Shown: positions 52,920 to 60,963 of the stretch, one piece after another | Layout of the letters: each line of letters begins with the position of its first letter | Position numbering within the stretch: the stretch's first letter is position 1 | Source: Bradyrhizobium tropiciagri | Lineage (GTDB): Bacteria; Pseudomonadota; Alphaproteobacteria; Rhizobiales; Xanthobacteraceae | Direction: 5' to 3' | Length of the DNA stretch: 64,000 nt | NCBI RefSeq assembly: GCF_018130505.1 | Contig: NZ_JAFCKH010000008.1 | Location: 186,001 to 250,000, forward strand | The notes under the pieces: model-generated | Databases searched by the model: none | The model's input: only the letters and a program-made list of their open reading frames with translations | Told to the model about the DNA's origin: nothing | Program-made: the position numbers and the translations under genes

Positions 52920-53612
52920 TTACCGGTTCGGTCCTCGCACCATGGACAGGAAGCGCGCCTGCTCCGCCGGATTGTCGCGGAACATGCCGGTGTAGCGGCT
53001 GGTGAAGGTCGACGCGCCGTGCTTGGCAACGCCGCGCACCGACATGCAGGTATGCTCCGCCTCGATCAGCACCGCAACGCCGCGCGGCTTCAGCACCTCG
53101 TCGATCGCCGCCGCGATCTGCGCGGTGAGATGCTCCTGCGTCTGCAGGCGGCGGGCGAAGATGTCGGTCAGCCGCGCCAGCTTGGACAGGCCGACCACGC
53201 GCTCCACCGGCGTATAGGCGATGTGCGCCTTGCCATAGAACGGCATCATGTGATGCTCGCACTGCGAGGTGAATTCGATGTCGCGGATCAGGACGAAATC
53301 GTCGTAGCCGGCGGTCTCGCCAAAGGTGCGGTTCAGCACCTCGGCCGGGCACTGGTGGTAGCCCTGATAGAGCTCGTCATAGGCCTCGACGACCCGGCGC
53401 GGCGTGTCGAGCAGGCCCTCGCGGTGGGTGTTCTCGCCGATATAGCTGAGCAGCGTCTTCACCGCCGCCTCGGCCTCGGCGCGCGACGGGCGCGGCTGGT
53501 CGGCGCGGACGGCGGCGGCCATGAATTCGGCAGGATCGAGCTCGCCCTGACGGGGCTCGGCGGGCTTGTCGGTCGGCTTGTTGGGGCGGATCGATTTGAT
53601 CAAGGCGTCCAT
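52920..53612 (-). CDS. folE: GTP cyclohydrolase I
   Basis: 230 aa. GTP-CH-I signatures: [22 protein letters not shown], zinc and active-site segment [22 protein letters not shown], and later [19 protein letters not shown]. First step of folate synthesis. An extended basic N-terminus is common in alphaproteobacteria. Confidence 0.95.
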   Translation of the reverse strand: MDALIKSIRPNKPTDKPAEPRQGELDPAEFMAAAVRADQPRPSRAEAEAAVKTLLSYIGENTHREGLLDTPRRVVEAYDELYQGYHQCPAEVLNRTFGETAGYDDFVLIRDIEFTSQCEHHMMPFYGKAHIAYTPVERVVGLSKLARLTDIFARRLQTQEHLTAQIAAAIDEVLKPRGVAVLIEAEHTCMSVRGVAKHGASTFTSRYTGMFRDNPAEQARFLSMVRGPNR

Positions 53613-53871
53613 GTCTTCTCCGTTCGACCGGCCTGGCAGCTATTGCCTTGGGGCCGGATGTGTCACCGGGCAGACGGGGCGGATTGTCCCCGCCGGGCGC
53701 CTGAGTCCGTAATACTAGCACCGTTGCGGCGGAGGTGGGCCGCACCGGCTGCATGGCCGGGCTATATTTCCGCCAATGCCATTCATATATAGGACGGTGA
53801 AACCCAGCCGCCAAGTGCGCCCAACAGCGCCTGAGAGCGCCCGGCCCCGCCGGAACCAGGCATCTGCCCCC

Positions 53872-54318
53872 ATGCTGAATGACATTTACAACAAGCGGAT
53901 CATCGAGTTGGCCGGCAATATTCCGCGCCTCGGACGGCTCCCGGATCCCGACGCCAGCGCCACCGCCCATTCCAAGCTGTGCGGCTCGACCGTGAAGGTC
54001 GACCTCAAGATGGACGGCGGCGTGGTGACCGACTTCGCCCATGACGTGAAGGCCTGCGCGCTCGGCCAGGCCTCCTCCTCGATCATGGCAAGCCACGTGG
54101 TAGGCTCGACCGCCGACGAATTGCGCGCACTGCGCGAGACCGTCCGCAAGATGCTGAAGGAAAACGGCCAGCCGCCGCAGGGCGGCAAGTGGGCCGACAT
54201 CGCCCTGCTCGAACCCGTGCGCGACTACAAGGCCCGCCATGCCTCGACCCTGCTCACCTTCGATGCCGTGGTCGACGCGATCGGCCAGATCGAGGCGAAG
54301 GCGAAGCAGCCGGCGTAA
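53872..54318 (+). CDS. NifU/IscU-like Fe-S scaffold protein
   Basis: 148 aa from MLNDIYNKRIIELAGNIPR. Two of the three scaffold Cys are present (AHSKLCGSTVKVD and VKACALGQASSSIM). The third site reads RHASTLLTF, without Cys. The fold is otherwise clear. Members of this kind are annotated as Fe-S assembly scaffolds; cluster building with only two Cys plus another ligand is plausible but unproven. Right neighbour is the repeat/decay patch. Confidence 0.85.
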   Translation: MLNDIYNKRIIELAGNIPRLGRLPDPDASATAHSKLCGSTVKVDLKMDGGVVTDFAHDVKACALGQASSSIMASHVVGSTADELRALRETVRKMLKENGQPPQGGKWADIALLEPVRDYKARHASTLLTFDAVVDAIGQIEAKAKQPA

Positions 54319-54351
54319 GCGGGGCTGCGTTTCGCGCGTATCTCTCCCCAC

Positions 54352-54611
54352 GTCGTCCCGGCGAAGGCCGGGACCCATAACCACAGGGTTGTGCTGTTGG
54401 CGTGAGCCGCGCCCAGCATCGCGCAACGGACACGCCGTCGGGGTAATGTGTCCCGGCCTTCGCCGGGACGACAGCGAGTTTGTGGCATCGCCTTCCACAC
54501 AACGCGGTGTCGTCACCCGGCTTGACCGGGTGACCCAGTATTCCAGAGGCAGCAGTGCTTGAGCCGATGGGCCGCGGCGTACTGGATCGCCCGGTCGAGC
54601 CGGGCGATGAC
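54352..54611 (-). repeat. Composite dispersed repeat, copy 2 (inverted)
   Basis: The outer palindrome GTCGTCCCGGCGAAGGCC...GGCCTTCGCCGGGACGAC is at 54352-54374 and 54450-54472. The part from about 54445 to 54611 is the reverse complement of the repeat at 45922-46100. Confidence 0.8.
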
Positions 54612-54701
54612 GGCGATGAACGGGGATGCAGCTTCGCATTCTCGCGACATGATTTGTCCGAGCCTTTGCTCTTCGTTCCACCCTCTCGCTTAACAGCGGG
54701 C

Positions 54702-54807
54702 GCAGGGAAAGCCGGGTGCCGATCGCACCCATGGGCCCCGAGCAATAGGTAGAAAGCTCGGGGAGTAGGACCACAGGTGTAACCGGAAGCAACCCGGCTT
54801 TCCCTGC
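54702..54807. repeat. Nested hairpin element
   Basis: Outer arms GCAGGGAAAGCCGGGT (54702-54717) and ACCCGGCTTTCCCTGC (54792-54807) are a perfect 16-bp inverted repeat. Inside, CCCCGAG (54736-54742) pairs with CTCGGGG (54757-54763). Confidence 0.75.
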
Positions 54808-55480
54808 GCGATGGGTTACGGCTTATACGCGCTCTCCCCGGCGAGACTTGGCTTTCTTGTCACCGCTTTCGCAAGACGCAAATTGCATCGAGCGATAGGA
54901 CACCTGCCTCTAGGGCGTCAGGCCTGCACGACTTCACCGTCCGCCTCGCGTGCTCTCGTCAGTCGCAACGCGCGGCGTCGACCGCATCTCACCGCGACGC
55001 TAATGACGATGCGCAGCGCCCCTCGATCGGGTGAGACGCGCTATCTATAGCACTGAGCCGCCATTCCGAAAAAGCGAAATACTTCGCTGCGAAGGCTTGC
55101 GCCGTCGGGCAACTCAGTGATTGAATTTCGAGCGGGCACCTCTGGCACTGTGGCGCCGTTAATTCGCGTGCAACGATCAAGTCCCGTGACGCGTCAGATC
55201 GGAGTCACCCCAGGCTAGACGATCTAAGATACCCTAACCCGCAAGAAATAATCTCCTTGATCCGGGAGGCGATTAGCAACATCAACCTAGAGGTGTTGAA
55301 AGACATTTCTTGTTCGTCTGGCATGCGCGCACTTTTCCCGAGAGTAAAGTTCATCAGTTGCGAACGACCGCGCTTACGAGGACTGGGGGTCCCGCTATCG
55401 ACACGCAGCGCTCCGACGGCGCCTCGCTACCACCATTCCTGCGTTCTATGCGCCAGCGCGCAATAAGGGAGGCGCGAGGG

Positions 55481-56692
55481 ATGAGACAAGTTCAAGGATG
55501 GCTGTTGGCGACAACCCTCGCAATCGTGTTGCGGTTGGCTCCCGCTGCGGCAGAGGTTGCGCCGACGCCAGCGTTGATCTCGGCCCCCCATCGCGCTGTG
55601 GCCATCACCGAGGCAGGTGACGCCGTGCTCCGCGACGACGGCCGGGTCATTGGATTTAGAAACCAGACCGGAGAAGCAAAGGAGCCAGTCTTCATAGCGG
55701 GTCTTGATGACATCGTTGACGTGGCCGGCTCTCCCGAGGATGGGCTGGGTCCACGCTGGCCGCGCGGCAATGCTTACTGGATCGCGCTTCGGCGAGACGG
55801 GATAGTCCTGCAATGGGACGGGCATTGTGCCAAGGAAGGCATACACAACTGCTCGTTCTCGCCAGCGAGCGTCGTTCCCGGACTGCGGAACGTAGTTACC
55901 ATAGCGAGCTCCCGCGGCACTCATCTGGCGGTCGACAGTGACGGGCGAGCCTGGGGATGGGGAGTAGACAGTCAAGGTCTGATTACTACTCAGAAGGTCG
56001 AACGAGATCGATCGGGGCGACTGACCCGGCGGCTAATCAAATCTCCAGTTCGGATTCCGGTACCCGCGCCACTGAAGGCCATCACGGTGGGTTTCCCGCA
56101 TTCGATCGGAATTGATCGTACGGGCAACGTCTGGCTTTGGGGCGGCATCGACAAGCCGGACTTTCAGCCGGAGCGGAGCGATCTTGTTGTCGACGACAAG
56201 TTCATCGCCAGAAAAGTCCTCGGCATCCCACCAGCGCTCTCGGCAACAGCGGAAGGACCCACTTTTGTCGTGACCGATGGTGGCGAACTGTGGTCGTGGG
56301 GCACTCGCAACATTGCCTCCGCGTCGCCGACCAGCACCCGCGAGCCGCACAAGATCGAGGGCATCTGTCAAGTGAAGTCCGTCAGTTCTGCCTCTTCCAT
56401 GGTCGCCGCTGTTTGCGAGGACGGAACAGTCTACAAAATGATCTTCCCTGGGGCTCCCGTATACGACTGCGAATCGTGCGGCAAAGTCGTTGCCGCGGAG
56501 CGGTGGGAGGTAGCGCCTCAAGTGAAGGACATTAAGGTCCTTCACCTCGCATACCCCTCAAACTCCGCAGTCTCGATGATTGATCATTTCGGCTCGACCT
56601 TTCTCGCGCCCTCTTTCGGCCCGGGCGTTTTTCTTCCTCCGCGCGACAAAATCATCGGCCCCGTCAATATCGATCCTCAAGTGAGGAAATAA
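55481..56692 (+). CDS. Exported RCC1-repeat beta-propeller protein
   Basis: 403 aa from MRQVQGWLLATTLAIVLRL, a signal peptide. It then carries RCC1-like blades: ALRRDGIVLQWDGH, LAVDSDGRAWGWGVDSQG, IGIDRTGNVWLWGG, VVTDGGELWSWGTRN and AAVCEDGTVYK. Such secreted propellers bind protein or sugar partners. The stop shares a base with the next gene's ATG (TAATG), so it is coupled to the amidase-like gene. Function unknown. Confidence 0.8.
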   Translation: MRQVQGWLLATTLAIVLRLAPAAAEVAPTPALISAPHRAVAITEAGDAVLRDDGRVIGFRNQTGEAKEPVFIAGLDDIVDVAGSPEDGLGPRWPRGNAYWIALRRDGIVLQWDGHCAKEGIHNCSFSPASVVPGLRNVVTIASSRGTHLAVDSDGRAWGWGVDSQGLITTQKVERDRSGRLTRRLIKSPVRIPVPAPLKAITVGFPHSIGIDRTGNVWLWGGIDKPDFQPERSDLVVDDKFIARKVLGIPPALSATAEGPTFVVTDGGELWSWGTRNIASASPTSTREPHKIEGICQVKSVSSASSMVAAVCEDGTVYKMIFPGAPVYDCESCGKVVAAERWEVAPQVKDIKVLHLAYPSNSAVSMIDHFGSTFLAPSFGPGVFLPPRDKIIGPVNIDPQVRK

Positions 56693-57045
56693 TGTCGAAC
56701 GAGAATATTCCAGTCATTGCACGACAATTGTTCGGAGACGCAAAAACTCCGACCGGCGTTAATACCCCGTTCGTATACAGCCAGAAACCAAATAAAGGAG
56801 ATTCACTTGCTCTTGGGAATACTCCTCCGGGGTCCAAGGCCGAGGGTCTCCCAATCGATTGTTCAAGTCTGTTACAGCAATCACTATTAGCATCCGGATA
56901 CAACGTTAAATACTTCACTGCGCAGTCGGGTTTCCGGGCCAGCGACGGAAGCCTGAGCCAAGCTGCGTCGAAGTACTACTCTCAGGTCTCGCTCGACCAA
57001 GCACAGGTTGGCGACATTGTCCTAACGAGCGGCCACGTCGGCTGA
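56692..57045 (+). CDS. NlpC/P60-like amidase, truncated at the C-terminus
   Basis: 117 aa. No signal peptide (starts MSNENIPVIARQLFGD). The Cys region GLPIDCSSLLQQSLLASGY and the His region LDQAQVGDIVLTSGHVG match the Cys and His boxes of NlpC/P60 or CHAP-type peptidoglycan amidases. The frame stops right after GHVG, where intact enzymes continue to a third polar residue, so it is probably truncated. The start overlaps the RCC1 stop by one base. The following frame belongs to a different, paralogous gene. Confidence 0.65.
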   Translation: MSNENIPVIARQLFGDAKTPTGVNTPFVYSQKPNKGDSLALGNTPPGSKAEGLPIDCSSLLQQSLLASGYNVKYFTAQSGFRASDGSLSQAASKYYSQVSLDQAQVGDIVLTSGHVG

Positions 57046-57506
57046 AGCGCTTTAAGGATCCCAAGCTCGATCAGAACGCGTGGCTCGTCGAAGATGAGTC
57101 CACGGATTGGCTGGACGGCGTCAGATACATCGTTGAGCAGCCAAACAAGCTTGCTCGCGATGGCGAGTGGTTCGTCAGACTCCTGATAAACCGAAGCAAT
57201 CTCTGCCTAAACCGGGACACTATCATCGCGGCGTTCGGACCGGGCGATCGGCAGCCTAATCCTGACTACCCACCAGACATATCGGACCAGAGACTAGACC
57301 AATTGCTCGACCCACACGGACATGATCGCCCAGCACGCCCCTACGTGATGACCTACGGATCACTAAAACCTCCACCGCAACCGGTTGAGTTTGTCTTCGA
57401 TGATGGGCACTGCCTGGCCAACGTCACCATCGGGACCGATAGATCGCCTCATCTGCTGTTTCCGAAGTACTTCGCGCCGTTCGAGGAGCCGCGCGAGCCA
57501 CAGTGA
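57042..57506 (+). pseudogene. Beheaded paralogue of the exported protein at 57658
   Basis: A -1 frame relative to the amidase, open from about 57021 to the stop at 57506, without a convincing start. It encodes NLCLNRDTIIAAFGPGDRQPNPDYPPDISDQRLDQLL and PYVMTYGSL, which align with LCLSRNDILAAMGPDDPRPHPGYPADLSDAAMDRLI and LVMTYAPSG of the next gene. The N-terminal half with the signal peptide is missing, so a deletion has joined the amidase end to this gene's middle. Confidence 0.65.
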
Positions 57507-57657
57507 AGGACTCGCCGCACCATGTTCAGCGCCATGCGAGCTGCGTGCGTTCAATGGAAGCCGTTCTGTTAGTCATCAAAACTAATCTCGCAAAGGCTGC
57601 GTGTTTCGTTGCACTCAACCGTCTTACTGATAGTGAGATCTCTTGGGGGCACGAGAT

Positions 57658-58329
57658 ATGTTCGATTGCTACCATCGTTGGGCACGCGAGGTCGTGATAC
57701 AATCGCGCTTCACCGTTAAGATCATCGGCGTACTTATCTCACTGCCTCTCGTGACAGTCCGCGCATCGGCCGATACGGACGGCATCCAGAGCAGCTTCAG
57801 CAAAGATAGGTTTTTCGATACCGTCCGGAGTCTGCGTCATGTGCGCGATCTTCGCAACGATGCGGAGGTCAAATCGTGGCTTCCGTTCGAGATGGAGAGC
57901 AGACAAAGAGCCGAGGCGGCCGGACCAGACGTCCGCGGAAGGGTCTCGTTGTTCGGCGCCGATTCAACATTTTTCGCCGACTATGTAATCGATCCACCGA
58001 ACGACCACGAATATCGCGCCTACGTCAAATTCGTGCTCACCGAAACGCGGCTTTGTCTGTCACGAAACGACATCTTGGCGGCTATGGGCCCTGACGACCC
58101 CCGGCCGCATCCAGGCTATCCCGCAGATCTGTCTGACGCCGCAATGGATCGTCTCATTGGCATCTTATCCGAACACCGACCTGACCAACCTTTGGTCATG
58201 ACCTACGCTCCTTCGGGTCTGGCAGAGCAACCCTTGACCTTCGTCTTTTATACAAGCCACTGCGCGACTGATCTGATGATCGGGACAGATACGACTTGGC
58301 AGCCATCGATGCCGATGATTGTCCAATAG
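57658..58329 (+). CDS. Exported hypothetical protein, possible immunity-like partner
   Basis: 223 aa from MFDCYHRWAREVVIQSR, behind GGGGG about 10 bp upstream. A membrane/signal segment (KIIGVLISLPLVTVRASA) is at about residues 20-37. The mature domain has Cys residues (RLCLSRND, SHCATDLM) and no motif I recognise. A damaged copy lies directly upstream next to an amidase-like gene. Periplasmic proteins beside amidase genes can be immunity proteins; this is a hypothesis only. Confidence 0.65.
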   Translation: MFDCYHRWAREVVIQSRFTVKIIGVLISLPLVTVRASADTDGIQSSFSKDRFFDTVRSLRHVRDLRNDAEVKSWLPFEMESRQRAEAAGPDVRGRVSLFGADSTFFADYVIDPPNDHEYRAYVKFVLTETRLCLSRNDILAAMGPDDPRPHPGYPADLSDAAMDRLIGILSEHRPDQPLVMTYAPSGLAEQPLTFVFYTSHCATDLMIGTDTTWQPSMPMIVQ

Positions 58330-58371
58330 ATAGGCAAACGCTTTAGAGTTATCAGACAGGACGATACCACG

Positions 58372-59060
58372 ATGGCGACGATTCCGACTCTTGATCCAAG
58401 GTTCACGTACAAAGATCAAAACGGCAAAGTGGTGAATGCGATCACAGTCGATACTCCACCGGGCTTCGAACACAACGTAATCGTCAACGCACTGAACACG
58501 CTATTGAAGCTTTGGACGAGCGACGACGGCGCAGTCACGATCTGGACAATGGCCAGTTCAGCGGCCGTCACGTGATTGCCGCTACCGGCACCGTGCCAGA
58601 TAGCTTGCACGTCGCCGGGATCGGCGACTTCGACGGCAACGGCAAGGATGATATCCTGTGGCGCAACGATAATGGCGCAGTGACGGTCTGGGATAACGGG
58701 CAGCTCGGCGGTGCGCACGTGCTAGCTGCCGCCGGCGCCGTCACGTCGGACTTTCACATCGCCGGGGTCGGCGATTTCGACGGCAACGGCCATGACGACA
58801 TCCTGTGGCGGAACGACAATGGTGCAGTCACGATCTGGGATAATGGCCAGATCGCCGACGCTCACACGATCGCCAGTCTCGGCACCGTGTCAAACGACTT
58901 CCACGTCGCGGGCATCGGCGATTTCAACAACAACGGACGCGACGATATCTTGTGGCTCAACGACGGTGGCCTGGTGACGATGTGGGATGACGGGCAACTG
59001 AGCGGCGCCCACACCCTCGCCGCAGCCGGCGCCATTCCGGCCGGCTGGCACATCGTCTGA
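58372..59060 (+). pseudogene. FG-GAP/VCBS-repeat protein with a frameshift
   Basis: The first part (MATIPTLDPRFTYKDQNGKV ... TSDDGAVTIW) is followed, after a one-base slip near 58545, by FG-GAP repeats in another frame: GDFDGNGKDDILWRNDNGAVTVWDNGQ and three more copies, ending AGWHIV. In-register repeats read GATCTGGGATAATGG where this copy reads GATCTGGACAATGG, consistent with loss of a base. Without the slip it would be about 229 aa. FG-GAP proteins are secreted adhesin-like or enzyme-linked modules. Confidence 0.7.
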
Positions 59061-59074
59061 GGTGCCGCCCGCTC

Positions 59075-59995
59075 CTACTGCGCCGGCTGAACCGGCGCTG
59101 CCGCCGGCGGAGCCTTGCCGCCGGTCGCCACGGCTTCGGCGGTCTTGGTCGCCCTCGCCGGCTGCGGCTGGGCGTCGCTATCGGCCGCGCTGCTCACGAA
59201 GCGCTCGCGATCCTTCGGCGTTGCTGCGGCGACGGGAACGGAGTCGTCCTGACGCGGCAGCACGTCGGCGACCGAATTCGTGGTGACGAGATTGGTCAGC
59301 CGCAATTCGTCGGCCGACAATTCGTGCAGGTCTTCCCACGGCGGCACGCTGAGCGACAGCGCCAGCAGCTCGCCGGCGCCGCCCATGTCGAAGGTGTATT
59401 TGGCGAGACGGCCGATGTCGCGCTCGACGATCATCAGGTCCTGCGCGGTGTAGCTCGCGGCGCGCGCATCGTCGGCGCGATCGCCCATCCAGATCTGATG
59501 AACGCGGACGTGAGCGGCCGGCGGGACATAGCGCGTCTTGCCGGACAGCAGCAGGAACGCGCACATCGATTCGCAATAGGCGTCCGGCACCACGCTGGCG
59601 CGCTCGCCCTGCGCGGTCTGGCTGACGATGCTGGTGCCGACCGTCGTCAGCAGGCCGAGGCCGCGGAAGCGACGGCCGAGCGCGATCGCGTCGTTGACCG
59701 AGCCGCCCGAGGAGTCGAGCACGATGGTGGCACCGCCGAGCTGGCGGCCGCGGGCGAATTCGTCGAAATCCTTCGGGCTGTCTGAGGTGATGATGCCGAC
59801 CGCCGATACCCAGCCGCGGCAGTTCGGCTGGCATGCGATCCAGCTGAACTTCATCGGCAGCTTGCGTTCCTCAAGGCTTCCGCCCGCCTGGGCCGACGTG
59901 CCCAGCGTCGTGACCGAAGAGGAACCTGCGATGCAAAGGGCAACGGCGCCGAGCAGCGCCCAACTCCGCGATGAAAGGGACTTCAGAAGCTTCAA
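59075..59995 (-). CDS. Exported ClpP-like serine protease-fold protein
   Basis: 306 aa. A signal peptide ends TSAQAG. A ClpP/crotonase-type core follows: TIVLDSSGGSVNDAIALGRRF, candidate Ser143 in YCESMCAFLLLSGKTR and His166 in HVRVHQIWMG. Tail Ala/Pro-rich. Rhizobia carry many such periplasmic ClpP-like proteins; proteolysis is inferred from the fold, not shown. Confidence 0.82.
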   Translation of the reverse strand: MKLLKSLSSRSWALLGAVALCIAGSSSVTTLGTSAQAGGSLEERKLPMKFSWIACQPNCRGWVSAVGIITSDSPKDFDEFARGRQLGGATIVLDSSGGSVNDAIALGRRFRGLGLLTTVGTSIVSQTAQGERASVVPDAYCESMCAFLLLSGKTRYVPPAAHVRVHQIWMGDRADDARAASYTAQDLMIVERDIGRLAKYTFDMGGAGELLALSLSVPPWEDLHELSADELRLTNLVTTNSVADVLPRQDDSVPVAAATPKDRERFVSSAADSDAQPQPARATKTAEAVATGGKAPPAAAPVQPAQ

Positions 59996-60229
59996 GTCGG
60001 TTCCTTCCCCCGAACCACTGGTACGAGCGGCGACGGCCCCATGTCAGCGCGCCATGATTCTGTCATCGGAGCGCAACGCGAACGGTAAACTCGCTTGCCG
60101 ATACCGTCCATAGGACCTTTGCTGCGGCGCTCTTCGCGCGGTGCAATAGATGCGAACTGTGGCGTAAATATCTGCAACAGTTCAGTTCCTTGGCTTGGAA
60201 CCCCCGCAAGACTACGTACATAGTGCATC

Positions 60230-60583
60230 ATGCCGTCCACCGATCATTCGCCATCGCATTCCGCTCGATGCACGAGCTGTGCCAGCACGCTGCGCCGCCT
60301 GCCGCGCAACGGTGGCCGCGGCCTGATCTGGATCTATCGCCACACGCTGTCGCCGCTGGTCGGCTACAATTGCCGGCATCTGCCGACTTGCTCGGTCTAT
60401 GGCGACGAGGCGATCGAACGCTTCGGATTATGGGCCGGCGGCTGGATGACGCTGGCGCGGCTGCTGCGCTGTCATCCGTTCGGGACATCCGGCATCGACA
60501 ACGTGCCCCAGCTCAAGCCGGCGCGCGCGCGCTGGTACCTGCCCTGGCGCTACGGCCGCTGGCGCGGCGTCAACGACGCCTGA
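60230..60583 (+). CDS. yidD: Membrane protein insertion efficiency factor YidD
   Basis: 117 aa. The family hallmark is present: IYRHTLSPLVGYNCRHLPTCSVYGDEAIERFG, then MTLARLLRCHPFGTSGIDNVP. It assists YidC-dependent membrane insertion. Start at ATG in CATCATGCCG; no overlap with neighbours. Confidence 0.93.
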   Translation: MPSTDHSPSHSARCTSCASTLRRLPRNGGRGLIWIYRHTLSPLVGYNCRHLPTCSVYGDEAIERFGLWAGGWMTLARLLRCHPFGTSGIDNVPQLKPARARWYLPWRYGRWRGVNDA

Positions 60584-60682
60584 CGGATTGCTGCGGCGCT
60601 TTCAATCGAACTGCGCATTGCAGACGCGCGGGAACTGTGGCGAAGCTGGCCGCATTGTTGTTCTGCCTACGAGGACACAACA

Positions 60683-60850
60683 ATGCGCTGGAAAATCAGC
60701 CACAACGGACACGATCCCCGGCAGATCGATCTGCTGGCCGTGCTCGCTCTGCTCGTCCTGATCGTTGCCGCCTACGCCTACTTCGTCCACCGCCCCGACA
60801 CGCCGAACACCACGGCGTTCATCGTGCCGAGCCAGAGCGTGAGGTGGTGA
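60683..60850 (+). CDS. Small membrane protein, 55 aa
   Basis: Begins MRWKISHNGHDPRQIDLLAV behind GAGG, followed by one span (LLAVLALLVLIVAAYAYFV) and a polar tail ending SQSVRW. A near-miss EcfG promoter (GGAAC-N17-CATT) lies 25-50 bp upstream. Function unknown. Confidence 0.6.
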   Translation: MRWKISHNGHDPRQIDLLAVLALLVLIVAAYAYFVHRPDTPNTTAFIVPSQSVRW

Positions 60851-60862
60851 GGCGCGAAAGCG

Positions 60863-60952
60863 CGTAGCCCGGATGAAGCGCAGCGTAATCCGGGGCCGGA
60901 CGTGCCGCGGGTAGAGCGGCCCCGGATTTCGCTTCGCTTGATCCGGGCTACG
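60863..60952. repeat. Intergenic palindromic repeat (CGTAGCCCGGAT type)
   Basis: Left arm CGTAGCCCGGATGAAGCGCA with right arm TTGATCCGGGCTACG. It has the dispersed-repeat form frequent in Bradyrhizobiaceae and is a different family from 36563-36647. Confidence 0.7.
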
Positions 60953-60963
60953 CGAGCGCCCCG

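Larger units (their letters stand above)
54319..55480. other. 1.16-kb gene-free stretch of stacked repeats
   Basis: From left: palindrome 54352-54472, inverted copy 2 of the composite repeat to 54611, then the nested hairpin element 54702-54807 with a conserved-looking flank to about 55050, then unassigned sequence to the RCC1-like gene. No credible coding frame. The right part is visibly less GC-rich than the housekeeping genes. Confidence 0.65.

Noticed and set aside
54319-55480. Possible insertion sequence
   Set aside because: Strong inverted repeats are present but no transposase frame lies between or beside them.
57503-57697. 64-residue plus-strand frame between the paralogues
   Set aside because: No ribosome site, and its end overlaps the leader of the next gene in another frame.
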